A DNA stretch of 64,000 bases. Origin: Candidatus Dormiibacter spiritus. GTDB taxonomy: Bacteria > Chloroflexota > Dormibacteria > Dormibacterales > Dormibacteraceae. Below are positions 1 through 7,699 of the stretch, in pieces. The stretch is from the NCBI GenBank assembly GCA_003244185.1, contig QHBT01000029.1, positions 62,001 through 126,000 of the forward strand, written 5' to 3'. Positions within the stretch are counted from its first letter, which is position 1. Every line of letters begins with the position of its first letter. The notes below the pieces were generated by a model. The model did not search any database and was not told the origin of the DNA. It was given only the letters and a program-made list of their open reading frames with translations. The position numbers were made by a program, and so were the translations under genes.

Positions 1-118
1 GGACCGAGGCCGGCAGGAGCCTGGTCGCCAGAGCGAACGTCCGCGCCACCCGCTTGGTCAGCGCTCTCGCGGCGACCACGTGGCCCGTGTCAACCACGGT
101 CTGAGCCACAGTCGTCAT
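1..118 (-). CDS. crtB: phytoene synthase, N-terminal part (cut by window edge)
   Basis: Start of a phytoene synthase, which joins two geranylgeranyl diphosphates into phytoene, the first committed carotenoid step. Only 39 residues are in the window. They include LTKRVARTFALATRLLP, matching the opening helix of the squalene/phytoene synthase fold (family pattern close to SKSFxLAxRLLP). The ATG shares one base with the crtI stop (TAATG), so the gene is the sixth cistron of the leftward crt operon. The Asp-rich substrate motifs lie outside the window and cannot be checked, so the call rests on this short match plus its position beside crtI. Confidence 0.83.
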   Translation of the reverse strand, partial: MTTVAQTVVDTGHVVAARALTKRVARTFALATRLLPASV

Positions 119-1593
119 TACAGCCCCAGATCCGAGTTGATCAGGTTGCTGGTCACCTCAGCACCCAGGAGCACGCCCGGAATCCCAGCCCCGGGATGGG
201 TGCCGCCGCCCGCGTAGTAGAGGTTCGACACCTGGCGATCCCGATTGGGCGTCCGGAAGTAAGCCGACTGCCTGAGTATCGGCTCGGCCGCGAACGCGTT
301 GCCGTCGACAGCGCCCAAGCGGTCGCGAAAGTCCAGAGGCGTCCAGGCCGCCTCGAAGGCGATATCGCTTCGCAACCCAGTGAGGCCGAGCCCGGCCGGG
401 CTCTCCAGCTCGTTGAGCAGTCGCTCGCGCAGCTCCGTACTTGTGCACTGCCAATCCATCCCGGCCCTCAAGTTGGGCACCGGCAGCAACACTGCTAGCG
501 ATTCCCCGCCTGTTGTCGCCATGCCCGGTTCGGTGCGGGCAGGCGCGTGCACGTAAACAGAGATGTCGTCGGAGAGCCTCTCCCGGCGCGTCACATCCGT
601 GATGAAGCCGCGATAATCGGCGCCCACCAGCAGCGTGTGGTGCTGAAGCTGCGGATAGCTGCGGCGGGTGCCGAGGTAGAGCAGGTAGCAGCCCATCGTG
701 GAGCGCAGCCGGGGCCGTGGCCTGCCCAGCAGATCGGTCGCGGTGGTTACCGCGTCCGCGTTGCTGACGACCAGGTCCGCCGCCAGCTCTTCGCCACCCT
801 CCAGCTGCACCCCCCGGACACGATTGCCGGCGGTCAGAATGCGCATCACTCGAGAGCCTGTCTCGATCCGGCCTCCGACCGCTCGAAGCAGGCTGCCCAG
901 CGCCTGGATCAGCGCGTGGACGCCGCCCTCCACATACCAGACGCCCTGCTCGATCTGGAGATAGGCAAGCGCGGCGTAGACGGCAGGGACGCGAAATGGG
1001 TCACCGCCGATGAAGAGCGGATGGAAGCCGAACGCCTGGCGGACGTGCCGCTCCTGGAAGAAGCGGCCGACGAACGCATCGACGGAGCGCAGGGCGCCCA
1101 GCCGCAGCATCGCCGGCACCAGCGCCAGGAAGTCGGCCAGGCGCAGAAAGCTGCGCCGCCCGGCCACCAGGATCGCCTGTTCGTAGATTGCCCGGCTGGC
1201 CGCCAGGAAGCCGTCGTAGCGGGCGGCGTCGGCCCAGGAGAACTGGCCGATCTGCTCCAGCATGGCGGAGCGGTCGCCGTTGAACAGGAAGCTCCGGCTC
1301 TCGCCATGCCAGGCGATGCGATAGAAGGGATCGAGCAGCCGCAGCCTGACGGCTTGGTGCAAATCCTGCCCGGCGGCGGTGAACAGCTCCTCCAGCACCC
1401 AGGGCATGGTGATGAGCGAGGGGCCGACGTCGAAGGTGTAGCCCGCCTCCCGGATCTGGGCTGCCCGGCCGCCGATCACGGCTTCCTGCTCCAGTACCGT
1501 CACGTCCAGCCCCCGAGCGGCCAGGCGGATGCCGCAGGCGAGGCCGCCGAGGCCGGCACCGATCACCACTGCCCGCCGCCCAGGTCGGCTCAC
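118..1593 (-). CDS. crtI: phytoene desaturase (CrtI type)
   Basis: FAD-dependent desaturase converting phytoene to lycopene or neurosporene at the membrane. The 491-residue length is normal for CrtI. The N-terminus has the dinucleotide-binding GAGLGG (about residues 12-17) followed by an acidic beta-strand end (VLEQE). The C-terminal 33 residues carry YYAGGGTHPGAGIPGVLLG, the bacterial-type phytoene dehydrogenase signature. The start is GTG and overlaps the upstream crtEb-like stop as GTGA; the stop overlaps crtB. The number of desaturation steps cannot be read from sequence; the elongase and cyclase neighbours suggest lycopene. Confidence 0.95.
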   Translation of the reverse strand: MSRPGRRAVVIGAGLGGLACGIRLAARGLDVTVLEQEAVIGGRAAQIREAGYTFDVGPSLITMPWVLEELFTAAGQDLHQAVRLRLLDPFYRIAWHGESRSFLFNGDRSAMLEQIGQFSWADAARYDGFLAASRAIYEQAILVAGRRSFLRLADFLALVPAMLRLGALRSVDAFVGRFFQERHVRQAFGFHPLFIGGDPFRVPAVYAALAYLQIEQGVWYVEGGVHALIQALGSLLRAVGGRIETGSRVMRILTAGNRVRGVQLEGGEELAADLVVSNADAVTTATDLLGRPRPRLRSTMGCYLLYLGTRRSYPQLQHHTLLVGADYRGFITDVTRRERLSDDISVYVHAPARTEPGMATTGGESLAVLLPVPNLRAGMDWQCTSTELRERLLNELESPAGLGLTGLRSDIAFEAAWTPLDFRDRLGAVDGNAFAAEPILRQSAYFRTPNRDRQVSNLYYAGGGTHPGAGIPGVLLGAEVTSNLINSDLGL

Positions 1594-2438
1594 GCGGGGG
1601 TTCCCAGCCGCTCGTGGAATACGCCGTTGATCTGGAGCAGCAGCAGCGTTAAGAAGCAGCCTGCGACCAGGTTCAGACCCAGGAAGCCGCGCCAGGCAGT
1701 GCGCGCCTGCCGGGTGGCGATGAGCGCCAGTGCTGCGTAGGGCAGGACCACCACCGCCGCCACGAGGGCAGGACCACCACCGGTGGCTGTGAAGACTCCG
1801 GCCAGCAGGTAGACGCCGAAGGCGGCCACGGCGGTGGCGCGGCCGCCGAGCCAGGCGGCGATCGAGCCGATTCCGGCGGCTCTGTCGTACTCAACGTCCT
1901 GAATCGCGCCCAAAGCCTGTGAGGCCATGCCCCAGAGCAGGAAGGCGAGCAGAAAGCGCCAGGGCAGCGCGCTGAGGTGGGCGCCCGCCAAAAGCCCGCC
2001 GCAAACCGGCGGCAAGACGAAGTGAAGGGAGCTGTTGAGCGAGTCAAGGAAGGGCCTTTCCTTGAGTCGTAGGGGCGGCGCCGAGTAGCTGACAGCGGCC
2101 AGCACCGTGAAGGCCAGCACTCCTGCCGCAACCGGACCCGCCAGCCAGGCCATCGCCAGCAGCAGGGGCACATTGGTCGCCGCGATGGTCAGCAGCATGC
2201 GCCGGGCCTGAGCAGGCGGCACCAAGCCCCCCTCGATGGCACCCCCCTTGCGCGGGTTGCGACGGTCAGACTCGTAATCGAAGAGATCGTTGACGCCGTA
2301 CAGCAGCAGGTTGTAGGGCAGCAGGAAATACACGGTGCCCAGCACCACCGCAGCTGTCACGCGGCCGGTGAGCAACGCGACGGCCAAGAAGGGCAGCGCC
2401 GTGTTGATCCAGCTATAGGGCCGGCTAGCTCTCAGCAT
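1590..2438 (-). CDS. crtEb: UbiA-family lycopene elongase (CrtEb-like prenyltransferase)
   Basis: Integral membrane prenyltransferase, predicted to add C5 units to lycopene ends on the way to C50 carotenoids, as CrtEb does in Corynebacterium. Both UbiA Asp motifs are visible: NDLFDYESD at about residues 50-58 and DVEYD at 181-185, with about eight hydrophobic segments. I chose the internal ATG (MLRASRPYSW), giving 282 residues; the longer open frame adds a polar stretch antisense to crtYd with no homologous look. It overlaps crtYd by 14 bases. Other UbiA roles (bacteriochlorophyll, quinone) are possible, but the crtYc/Yd neighbours favour the carotenoid role. Confidence 0.85.
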   Translation of the reverse strand: MLRASRPYSWINTALPFLAVALLTGRVTAAVVLGTVYFLLPYNLLLYGVNDLFDYESDRRNPRKGGAIEGGLVPPAQARRMLLTIAATNVPLLLAMAWLAGPVAAGVLAFTVLAAVSYSAPPLRLKERPFLDSLNSSLHFVLPPVCGGLLAGAHLSALPWRFLLAFLLWGMASQALGAIQDVEYDRAAGIGSIAAWLGGRATAVAAFGVYLLAGVFTATGGGPALVAAVVVLPYAALALIATRQARTAWRGFLGLNLVAGCFLTLLLLQINGVFHERLGTPA

Positions 2439-2712
2439 GGCGACCACACCAGGCACTGACGGCGACGGCATACAGAGCCAGGCCGTAGAGCAGATCCTCA
2501 ACCGGCATCCTGCCGATCCCCACACCCGAGCGATAGCGGTCGGCGTAGTGATAGAGCCCTTCACTCGTCATCAGGAGATCAAAGGCAGCCGTGAGCAGGC
2601 CGAAGACAACGATTCCTGCCCAGAAAGCTGGCCGCCGCCAGCTGCCGGTCACGGCGGCCAACACCGCGGCCACCAGGAGAAGCCCGAGGGACGCCAGCGT
2701 GTACTCCCTCAA
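2425..2712 (-). CDS. crtYd: lycopene cyclase domain protein, second half (CrtYd/CrtYf-like)
   Basis: Small membrane protein of 95 residues, one half of the heterodimeric lycopene cyclase found in actinobacteria. It has three hydrophobic segments and the domain signature PVEDLLYG at about residues 70-77 (family P-x-E-D/E-x-x-F/Y). The start is TTG, overlapping the CrtYc stop as TTGA, so translation is coupled. With CrtYc it would form the ring-closing enzyme; beside a CrtEb-like elongase the pair may act as a C50 cyclase (CrtYe/Yf type), which sequence alone cannot separate from beta-cyclase. Confidence 0.87.
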   Translation of the reverse strand: MREYTLASLGLLLVAAVLAAVTGSWRRPAFWAGIVVFGLLTAAFDLLMTSEGLYHYADRYRSGVGIGRMPVEDLLYGLALYAVAVSAWCGRHAES

Positions 2713-3011
2713 CGAGTCGCGAGCCGTGTCGCCAGGAAGCGGAAGATCACCACCGAAACCAGCGTCAGAAATCCCAGCAGGATCGGCTCCTCCAAGGGGA
2801 TGCCTGGCGGAAAGATGACTGAGTTCAGCCGAGGATCGCTGGCGAACCAGCCCCGCGCCGACCCCGTCACGTCGAAGGCCAGAAAGAGGGGAACCGTGAT
2901 CAGCACCGCCCGAACCAGGCGCCGGCCGAAGCCAAGCTGCCAGCGGCCGGCCAGGACGAGCGTTCCCGTCCAGCTGCCGATCAGCAGAAGCAGGTAGGTG
3001 TAGCGAATCAC
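2709..3011 (-). CDS. crtYc: lycopene cyclase domain protein, first half (CrtYc/CrtYe-like)
   Basis: A 100-residue membrane protein with three hydrophobic segments and the lycopene cyclase domain motif GIPLEEP at about residues 70-76. It is the partner of the next gene; together they equal the fused cyclase domain of other bacteria and archaea. GTG start overlapping the crtE stop (GTGA). The order E, Yc, Yd, Eb, I, B differs from Corynebacterium and Micrococcus but has the same parts. Confidence 0.88.
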   Translation of the reverse strand: MIRYTYLLLLIGSWTGTLVLAGRWQLGFGRRLVRAVLITVPLFLAFDVTGSARGWFASDPRLNSVIFPPGIPLEEPILLGFLTLVSVVIFRFLATRLATR

Positions 3012-4024
3012 GAATTGCGCCTGATGAGCCGCTCCGTCAGCTGCTCCAGCTCAGACTCGGCCTCCGGAGCGACTGGCATGGCCCGCAGCGCCGCCAGCGC
3101 TTCGGTTTCCAGCCGGCTGATCTCCGCTTCGGCGGCCGCCGCGGCGCCAGACTCCAGAGCTGCCGCCCGCAGTTCGGGCACAGTCTCCAGTCGCGCGGCA
3201 TCGGGTCGGAGCCGGAGCGTGCGGGCCCAGAGCCACGTCGGCTTACGCTCCAGCAGGTCCTGGCCGCTGGGCTTGCCCGTTACCTCCGGGTCGCCGAAGG
3301 CGCCCAGCTGATCGTCCCTGAGCTGGAATGCGATGCCGGCGGGCACGGCGAAACCCGGCACGCTGTCGAGCAATGAAACCGGTGCGCCGGCCAGTGCCAT
3401 CCCGAGCTGGATCGGCCGTTGCACCGTGTAGCAGGCTGTCTTGTAACGGTTCACGCGCAGCGCGTCCTCTTCGGTCAGCCGATCTGTGTGGGAGACGACG
3501 ATGTCCAGATACTGGCCGAGCGTCACTTCCGCGCACAGCTCGTGGTAAACACGCAGCCCTGCCTGCAGACGTTCAGCTGGAAAGCCTGACTCGGCCAGCA
3601 GTTGGCCCGACCAGATGAGGGCCAGGTCGCCGAGCAGGATGGCGGCGCTCTCACCGAAGCGGTCGCGCCGTCCGCTCTGCGCCGCCCCGGCCAGGCGGAC
3701 GTGGCTGGCGGGACGGCCGCGGCGCGTCGGCGCCTGGTCGATGACGTCGTCCTGAATCAGAGCGAAGGTGTGCAGGAGCTCGAGCGCCGCCGCCGCCTGG
3801 AGCATCTCGCGCCCCACGGTCGCGCCGGCCGCCCGATGGCCCCAACAGGCGAGCTGCGGCCGCAGCCGCTTACCCGGTGCCCTCACAGCGCTCTCGAGTT
3901 CGGCGTGCAGGACCAGCAGACGATCGTCGAGGTCAACCGCCTCCTGCCGGCGCGCGGCCAGAAAGTCGGAGAGAAGGCTGACCACCGCCTCGTCAACAGA
4001 TCCTGGTTTGATGAATTCACTCAC
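3008..4024 (-). CDS. crtE: geranylgeranyl diphosphate synthase (polyprenyl synthetase)
   Basis: Makes C20 geranylgeranyl diphosphate from IPP and allylic diphosphates. Motifs in order: GKRLRP (about residues 51-56, IPP binding), the first Asp-rich motif DDVID (92-96), and the second region RDDQLGAFGD (236-245), where the usual DDxxD is replaced by the DDxLGxFG form common in actinobacterial IdsA-type enzymes. 338 residues, normal length. First gene of the leftward operon. The GTG start sits six bases after a GATACT hexamer with no Shine-Dalgarno sequence, suggesting a leaderless transcript. Confidence 0.93.
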   Translation of the reverse strand: MSEFIKPGSVDEAVVSLLSDFLAARRQEAVDLDDRLLVLHAELESAVRAPGKRLRPQLACWGHRAAGATVGREMLQAAAALELLHTFALIQDDVIDQAPTRRGRPASHVRLAGAAQSGRRDRFGESAAILLGDLALIWSGQLLAESGFPAERLQAGLRVYHELCAEVTLGQYLDIVVSHTDRLTEEDALRVNRYKTACYTVQRPIQLGMALAGAPVSLLDSVPGFAVPAGIAFQLRDDQLGAFGDPEVTGKPSGQDLLERKPTWLWARTLRLRPDAARLETVPELRAAALESGAAAAAEAEISRLETEALAALRAMPVAPEAESELEQLTERLIRRNS

Positions 4025-4054
4025 TTAGTAAGTATCTTGGCTGATAATCTAACC
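4025..4054. promoter_or_regulatory. 30-bp divergent crtE / marR promoter-operator
   Basis: Only 30 bp separate the crtE GTG and the marR ATG. A GATACT hexamer on the minus strand (4031-4036) and GATAAT on the plus strand (4043-4048) each lie exactly six bases before a start codon and are six bases apart, giving mirror-image -10 elements. The edges read TTAG and CTAA, a loose inverted repeat where a MarR dimer could sit. Placement of the hexamers is seen directly; promoter and operator function are inferred. Confidence 0.65.
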
Positions 4055-4594
4055 ATGCAGCGATCTCTTCCACCCACCGCGCTCGAGGAGGTGCTGCTGC
4101 ACCTCCGGATGATGGCGACCGAGGTGGATGCCGTCAGCGGTGCGGCGGCCGAGCACATGAGCCTGAACCGGACCGAGCTCCGCGCCCTCCACTGCTTACG
4201 GGCCATCGGGGATTCGGCCACCGCCGGCGACCTGGCCCGAATGCTGGCGCTGACCACTGGCGCCACAACGCGGGTCATCGACGGCCTGGTGGATCACGGC
4301 CACGCCCAGCGCATGCCGGATGCCCAGGACCGCCGGCGGACGGTAGTTACGCTCACACCAAGCGTGAAGGTCCAGCTCAGAGGGCTGTTCATGCCGCTCG
4401 GTGAGGAGATGCGGCGCGAGCTCAGGGAGATGAACATCGAGGATGATGCGCTGGCCGCCATGTCGAGGGTGCTGGAGGTGGCCCGCCGCCTGATGCGCGA
4501 GCACACCCACCGGCTGCACCAGAGCGCCCTCTCAACGACCGGCAGCCCCGGCGCCTCGGTCGGCGCGGACGACCATTCCAGTGAGCGGCAGTGA
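4055..4594 (+). CDS. MarR-family regulator, probable CrtR-like repressor of the crt genes
   Basis: 179-residue winged-helix regulator: N-terminal dimer helices, recognition region about residues 40-85 (LNRTELRALHCL through TTRVIDGLVDHG), and the wing DRRRTVVTLT at about 92-101. It is divergent from crtE and overlaps fni by GTGA. In Corynebacterium glutamicum a MarR-type CrtR, also divergent from crtE, represses the crt operon and is relieved by GGPP; the arrangement suggests the same logic here. I chose the ATG at 4055 because the upstream frame is antisense crtE sequence. Confidence 0.85.
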   Translation: MQRSLPPTALEEVLLHLRMMATEVDAVSGAAAEHMSLNRTELRALHCLRAIGDSATAGDLARMLALTTGATTRVIDGLVDHGHAQRMPDAQDRRRTVVTLTPSVKVQLRGLFMPLGEEMRRELREMNIEDDALAAMSRVLEVARRLMREHTHRLHQSALSTTGSPGASVGADDHSSERQ

Positions 4595-5610
4595 AGGCGA
4601 TCGAGCACCGCAAGGCGGAGCACCTGCGGATCAACATCGAGGAGAACGTGGCTGGCAAAGGCATCAGCGCAGGGTTCGAGCAGTGGCGGTTTGAACATGT
4701 GGCGCTGCCGGAGATCTCGCTTGCCACTGTGGATCTCACGGCGGAGCTGTTCGGCCGTCAGCTGGGCGCCCCGATCCTCCTCTCCTGCATGACCGGAGGC
4801 GTCGAGGAAGCGGGGCGCTTGAATCGCGAGCTGGCGGGCGTGGCGCAGGTGTTCGGGCTGCCCATGGGTCTCGGCTCGGGCCGGGCGCTGCTGGAGGATC
4901 CTGCCCTTCTGCCCACTTTCCTCGTTCGGGCCGAAGCGCCGGATGTGCCGCTGCTGGCGAACCTGGGCGCCATCCAGCTGAACCGCGGAGTCAGCGCTGA
5001 AGCCTGCCGCCGGTTGGTCGATCAACTTCAGGCCGACGCTCTCGTCCTGCACCTGAACCCGTTGCAAGAAGCTCTGCAAGCGGCCGGCGACACCGACTTC
5101 TCAGGCCTGCTGGGTAGGATTGCCACCCTCTGCTCGGAGCTCGAGTGTCCCGTGGTGGTGAAGGAGGTCGGCTGGGGGATAGCCGCCGACTTGGTCAGGC
5201 GCCTCTGGGACGCCGGGGTGGCGGCGATCGATGTGGCCGGCGCCGGCGGAACCAGTTGGAGCGAGGTCGAGCGGCACCGGCTGGACAACGCGGTCCGGGC
5301 CCGCGTTGCGGGCGCCTTCGCCGGCTGGGGCATCCCCACAGCTACCGCCATCCTTGAGGGCCGTGCGGCGGCTCCCGAGGCGACGCTGATAGCCAGCGGC
5401 GGCATCGCCGACGGTATCGACATCGCCAAGAGCATCGCGCTGGGCGCCGATCTGGCCGGGCTGGCCGGCCCGTTCCTTCGGGCCGCCGCCGCCGGCTCGG
5501 CGGCAGAGCTCGCGGCCGAACTCTGTGAGACACTGCGCCTGGCGATGTTCGCGATTGGCGCCTCCGATCTAAGTCAGCTTCGCAACAGCCCCCGACTCAA
5601 GCCGGCTTGA
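4591..5610 (+). CDS. fni: type 2 isopentenyl-diphosphate isomerase (FMN)
   Basis: Interconverts IPP and DMAPP using reduced FMN, feeding crtE. Type 2 features are visible: RKAEH near the N-terminus (7-11), the FMN-contact region SCMTGG (65-70), LNPLQE (155-160), KEVGWG (191-196), DVAGAGGTSW (214-223) and a late SGGI-DGIDIAK phosphate-binding segment. 339 residues, normal size. GTG start overlapping the marR stop; the stop overlaps the following glycosyltransferase as TTGA. Expression with the regulator suggests precursor supply is co-controlled with carotenoid synthesis. Confidence 0.95.
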   Translation: MKAIEHRKAEHLRINIEENVAGKGISAGFEQWRFEHVALPEISLATVDLTAELFGRQLGAPILLSCMTGGVEEAGRLNRELAGVAQVFGLPMGLGSGRALLEDPALLPTFLVRAEAPDVPLLANLGAIQLNRGVSAEACRRLVDQLQADALVLHLNPLQEALQAAGDTDFSGLLGRIATLCSELECPVVVKEVGWGIAADLVRRLWDAGVAAIDVAGAGGTSWSEVERHRLDNAVRARVAGAFAGWGIPTATAILEGRAAAPEATLIASGGIADGIDIAKSIALGADLAGLAGPFLRAAAAGSAAELAAELCETLRLAMFAIGASDLSQLRNSPRLKPA

Positions 5611-6766
5611 TAAGCACTGCCCTGGCCGCAGGCCAGGCGGGCATGGCCGTGCTGGTGCTTGGCCGCTTTCTTCGGCGGTCGCAGACGGCGCCGGCCCGGC
5701 TGGTCAAGGTTGACAGGGCTGCCGTCTCGGTGCTGGTGCCGGCCCTGGACGAGGAGCTGCGGCTTTCTGCCTGCCTCCAAGCGCTTTGCCGCCTCGCTCC
5801 GGAGGTGAGCGAGATCCTGGTTCTGGACGGCGGTTCTCGGGATGGCACCGTAGCGCTGGCCGAGGGCTTTGCGGCTGCAGAACCGAAGTTCCGGGTGGTC
5901 CAGGTGGGCGCGCCGCCGCCAGGCTGGAACGGCAAGGCGTGGAACCTGGAGGCAGGCCGCCGGCTGGCGACCGGCACCCATCTTCTCACGGTGGACGCCG
6001 ACGTTCGCTTGGGGCCTGGCGCGCTGCCCTTACTTCTGTCGCAGGCGCAGCGCTCAGGCCTTGCCTCCACCAGCCTGGCCACCAGGCAGGAGGTGCCGGG
6101 GCTCTGGCTGGGAGCGCTGCATCCCGCTCGCTGACCACCTACATCTACCGGCAGGGACGGCCGGGGCGGATCAGCGTGACACCGGAGCGAGCGGAGGCCA
6201 GCGGCCAGTGCCAACTGCTGGAGAGCGGAGCGCTGAGCGAGATCGGGGGTTTCAGCCGGGTTCGCGCATCCACTTGCGAGGACGTCAGCCTGGCGCGCGA
6301 GCTGACCGCCGCCGGCTACGCCGTCGGACTGTTTGAGGGCGGAGGGGCGGCCACGACCCGGATGTACGAGGGGGTCGGCGAAGCGTGGCGCGGGATGCCG
6401 CGCTCGCTGGCGCTGAGAGATCGCTTCTGGACGTGGCGCGACTGGCCCCGGCTGGTAGGTGCGCTGCTGACCCAGGCACCGCCCCTTCCGCTAAGCCTCC
6501 TGACCAGCCGGCGGCCGGGCGCACTCCGGTCGGTGAACCTGGCCCTGCTCGTGATGCCGCTGGGCGTCCTGCTGGGCACGCGGCGCGCGTATGCGAGCAT
6601 CAGGTGGACCTATTGGCTTTCACTGCTCGCCGACATCCCGGCAGCTCTGACACTGACGGCCAGCGCCTTGCGCCGCAAGCACACCTGGCGTGGCCGGAGG
6701 CTGGTGATCGACCGCCGCTCCTTTCGGCTCGGCCCGCATAGATTGTCCCCGCGATTAGGGGACTGA
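5607..6766 (+). pseudogene. family 2 glycosyltransferase of the carotenoid locus, frameshifted
   Basis: Membrane-anchored GT2 enzyme, likely a carotenoid glycosyltransferase. The first frame gives an N-terminal hydrophobic helix, then VSVLVPALDEE, LVLDGGSRDGT and TVDADVRL (nucleotide-sugar and metal-binding sites), and stops at 6134. The protein continues in another frame from about 6120 (SRSLTTYIYRQG onward, CEDVSLARELTAAG, then C-terminal membrane helices) to 6766. Adding one base near 6118-6121 joins the halves without loss. TTG start overlapping fni. Either a recent pseudogene or a single-base assembly error; both halves are otherwise well conserved. Confidence 0.8.
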
Positions 6767-7420
6767 GCGCAACAAAGGCTCGGCCAGGTCTCGGCGGCCA
6801 CCGGCGCCCAGGACTTCACACTCGAGCAGGGCACGGGCCGCGGCCGGATCTCGTTTACGCAGTTGCAGTGTGTCGGCGGCGCGTCGCACTGTCCAGCGCG
6901 GATAGGGCCGATCGTCCAGCCTCCACCAGCCCAGGCTGCAGCACCCGGAGATACCAGCCGTGCCGGCCGGTGTCGAGGACTCTGCCGAAAGGTCGGGCCG
7001 GTTCCAGCGACGGCTGATCTTGAAGCAGGGACCGCGCGACTGCGAGACCTGGACGATCGCCTCCCCCAGCTCGTAAACATCTCCAAGGCAGACGCTGTGT
7101 TCATCCTGGCCGGCGATCGTGAAGTTCTCGCCGAAGCCGCCCGGGCCCAGCTCGGCCAGGTCCAGTTCAGCCCGCCAAAGGGGGTAATGGTCCGCCGAGT
7201 AGCCGAGCACCGCCATGTCGGGGCCGCGGTGCACGCCAAGATCGGCCTGCTGATTTTCGGCCAGATTCTCCCAGTCGAGCCAGACCGGCCCCGCCGTCGG
7301 CTGCTTCACGAAAGCCGACCGCCAGCTCTTGCCCTCCGGCGTCACCCGCGAGGTCGGCCGGCCGACGTGCACCGCCGTGAGCTGGCCCGCGTCAGTCGAG
7401 ATCACGCTTCCCTGAACCAA
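6755..7420 (-). CDS. MOSC-domain protein with an internal out-of-frame segment
   Basis: MOSC (molybdenum cofactor sulfurase C-terminal) family, YiiM-like. Visible: SAFVKQPTAGPVWLDWENL, HRGPDMAVLGYSADHYPLWR, GGFGENFT and the conserved cysteine in SRGPCFKISRRW; related proteins handle Moco-bound sulfur or reduce N-hydroxylated compounds. Between about 6990 and 6915 the frame is wrong: the neighbouring frame reads RVLDTGRHGWYLRVLQPGLV, the expected family sequence. The original frame then resumes (RWTVRRAADTL). Two compensating indels explain this. The TTG start is uncertain; an in-frame GTG five codons later is an alternative. Its end overlaps the glycosyltransferase end by 12 bp. Confidence 0.8.
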   Translation of the reverse strand: MVQGSVISTDAGQLTAVHVGRPTSRVTPEGKSWRSAFVKQPTAGPVWLDWENLAENQQADLGVHRGPDMAVLGYSADHYPLWRAELDLAELGPGGFGENFTIAGQDEHSVCLGDVYELGEAIVQVSQSRGPCFKISRRWNRPDLSAESSTPAGTAGISGCCSLGWWRLDDRPYPRWTVRRAADTLQLRKRDPAAARALLECEVLGAGGRRDLAEPLLRSVP

Positions 7421-7471
7421 TTCGGGCGCTGATTCGTTTCACATCAATAGACGCCAGGAGGTTCGCTAACG

Positions 7472-7669
7472 ATGAATCAGCCATCCAGCTCACGATCCAG
7501 CAATGACAAGGCCGCGGACTTCCGCGCCGGCCCTCCGGCGCCAGACCTGAACAGCCAGTTCGAGGAGCTGCTGCACCAGGTTTGGTCGGCCGAAGCTGAG
7601 TGTGGGTTCGACGACCGCCTCGATCTCGCCGTCAAATACCGGCGGCCCGCACGACCCAAGCTCGGCTGA
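7472..7669 (+). CDS. small protein of unknown function, 65 residues
   Basis: I do not recognise this protein. It is hydrophilic with no membrane segment or motif; residues 20-45 (DLNSQFEELLHQVWSAEAEC) could be helical. Support for it being real is an AGGAGG Shine-Dalgarno sequence about ten bases before the ATG, its divergent position from the MOSC gene, and clean fit in the gap before the convergent ferredoxin oxidoreductase. Confidence 0.5.
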   Translation: MNQPSSSRSSNDKAADFRAGPPAPDLNSQFEELLHQVWSAEAECGFDDRLDLAVKYRRPARPKLG

Positions 7670-7699
7670 GACCGGGAGGCCAGACTCGGTGGCCACGGC

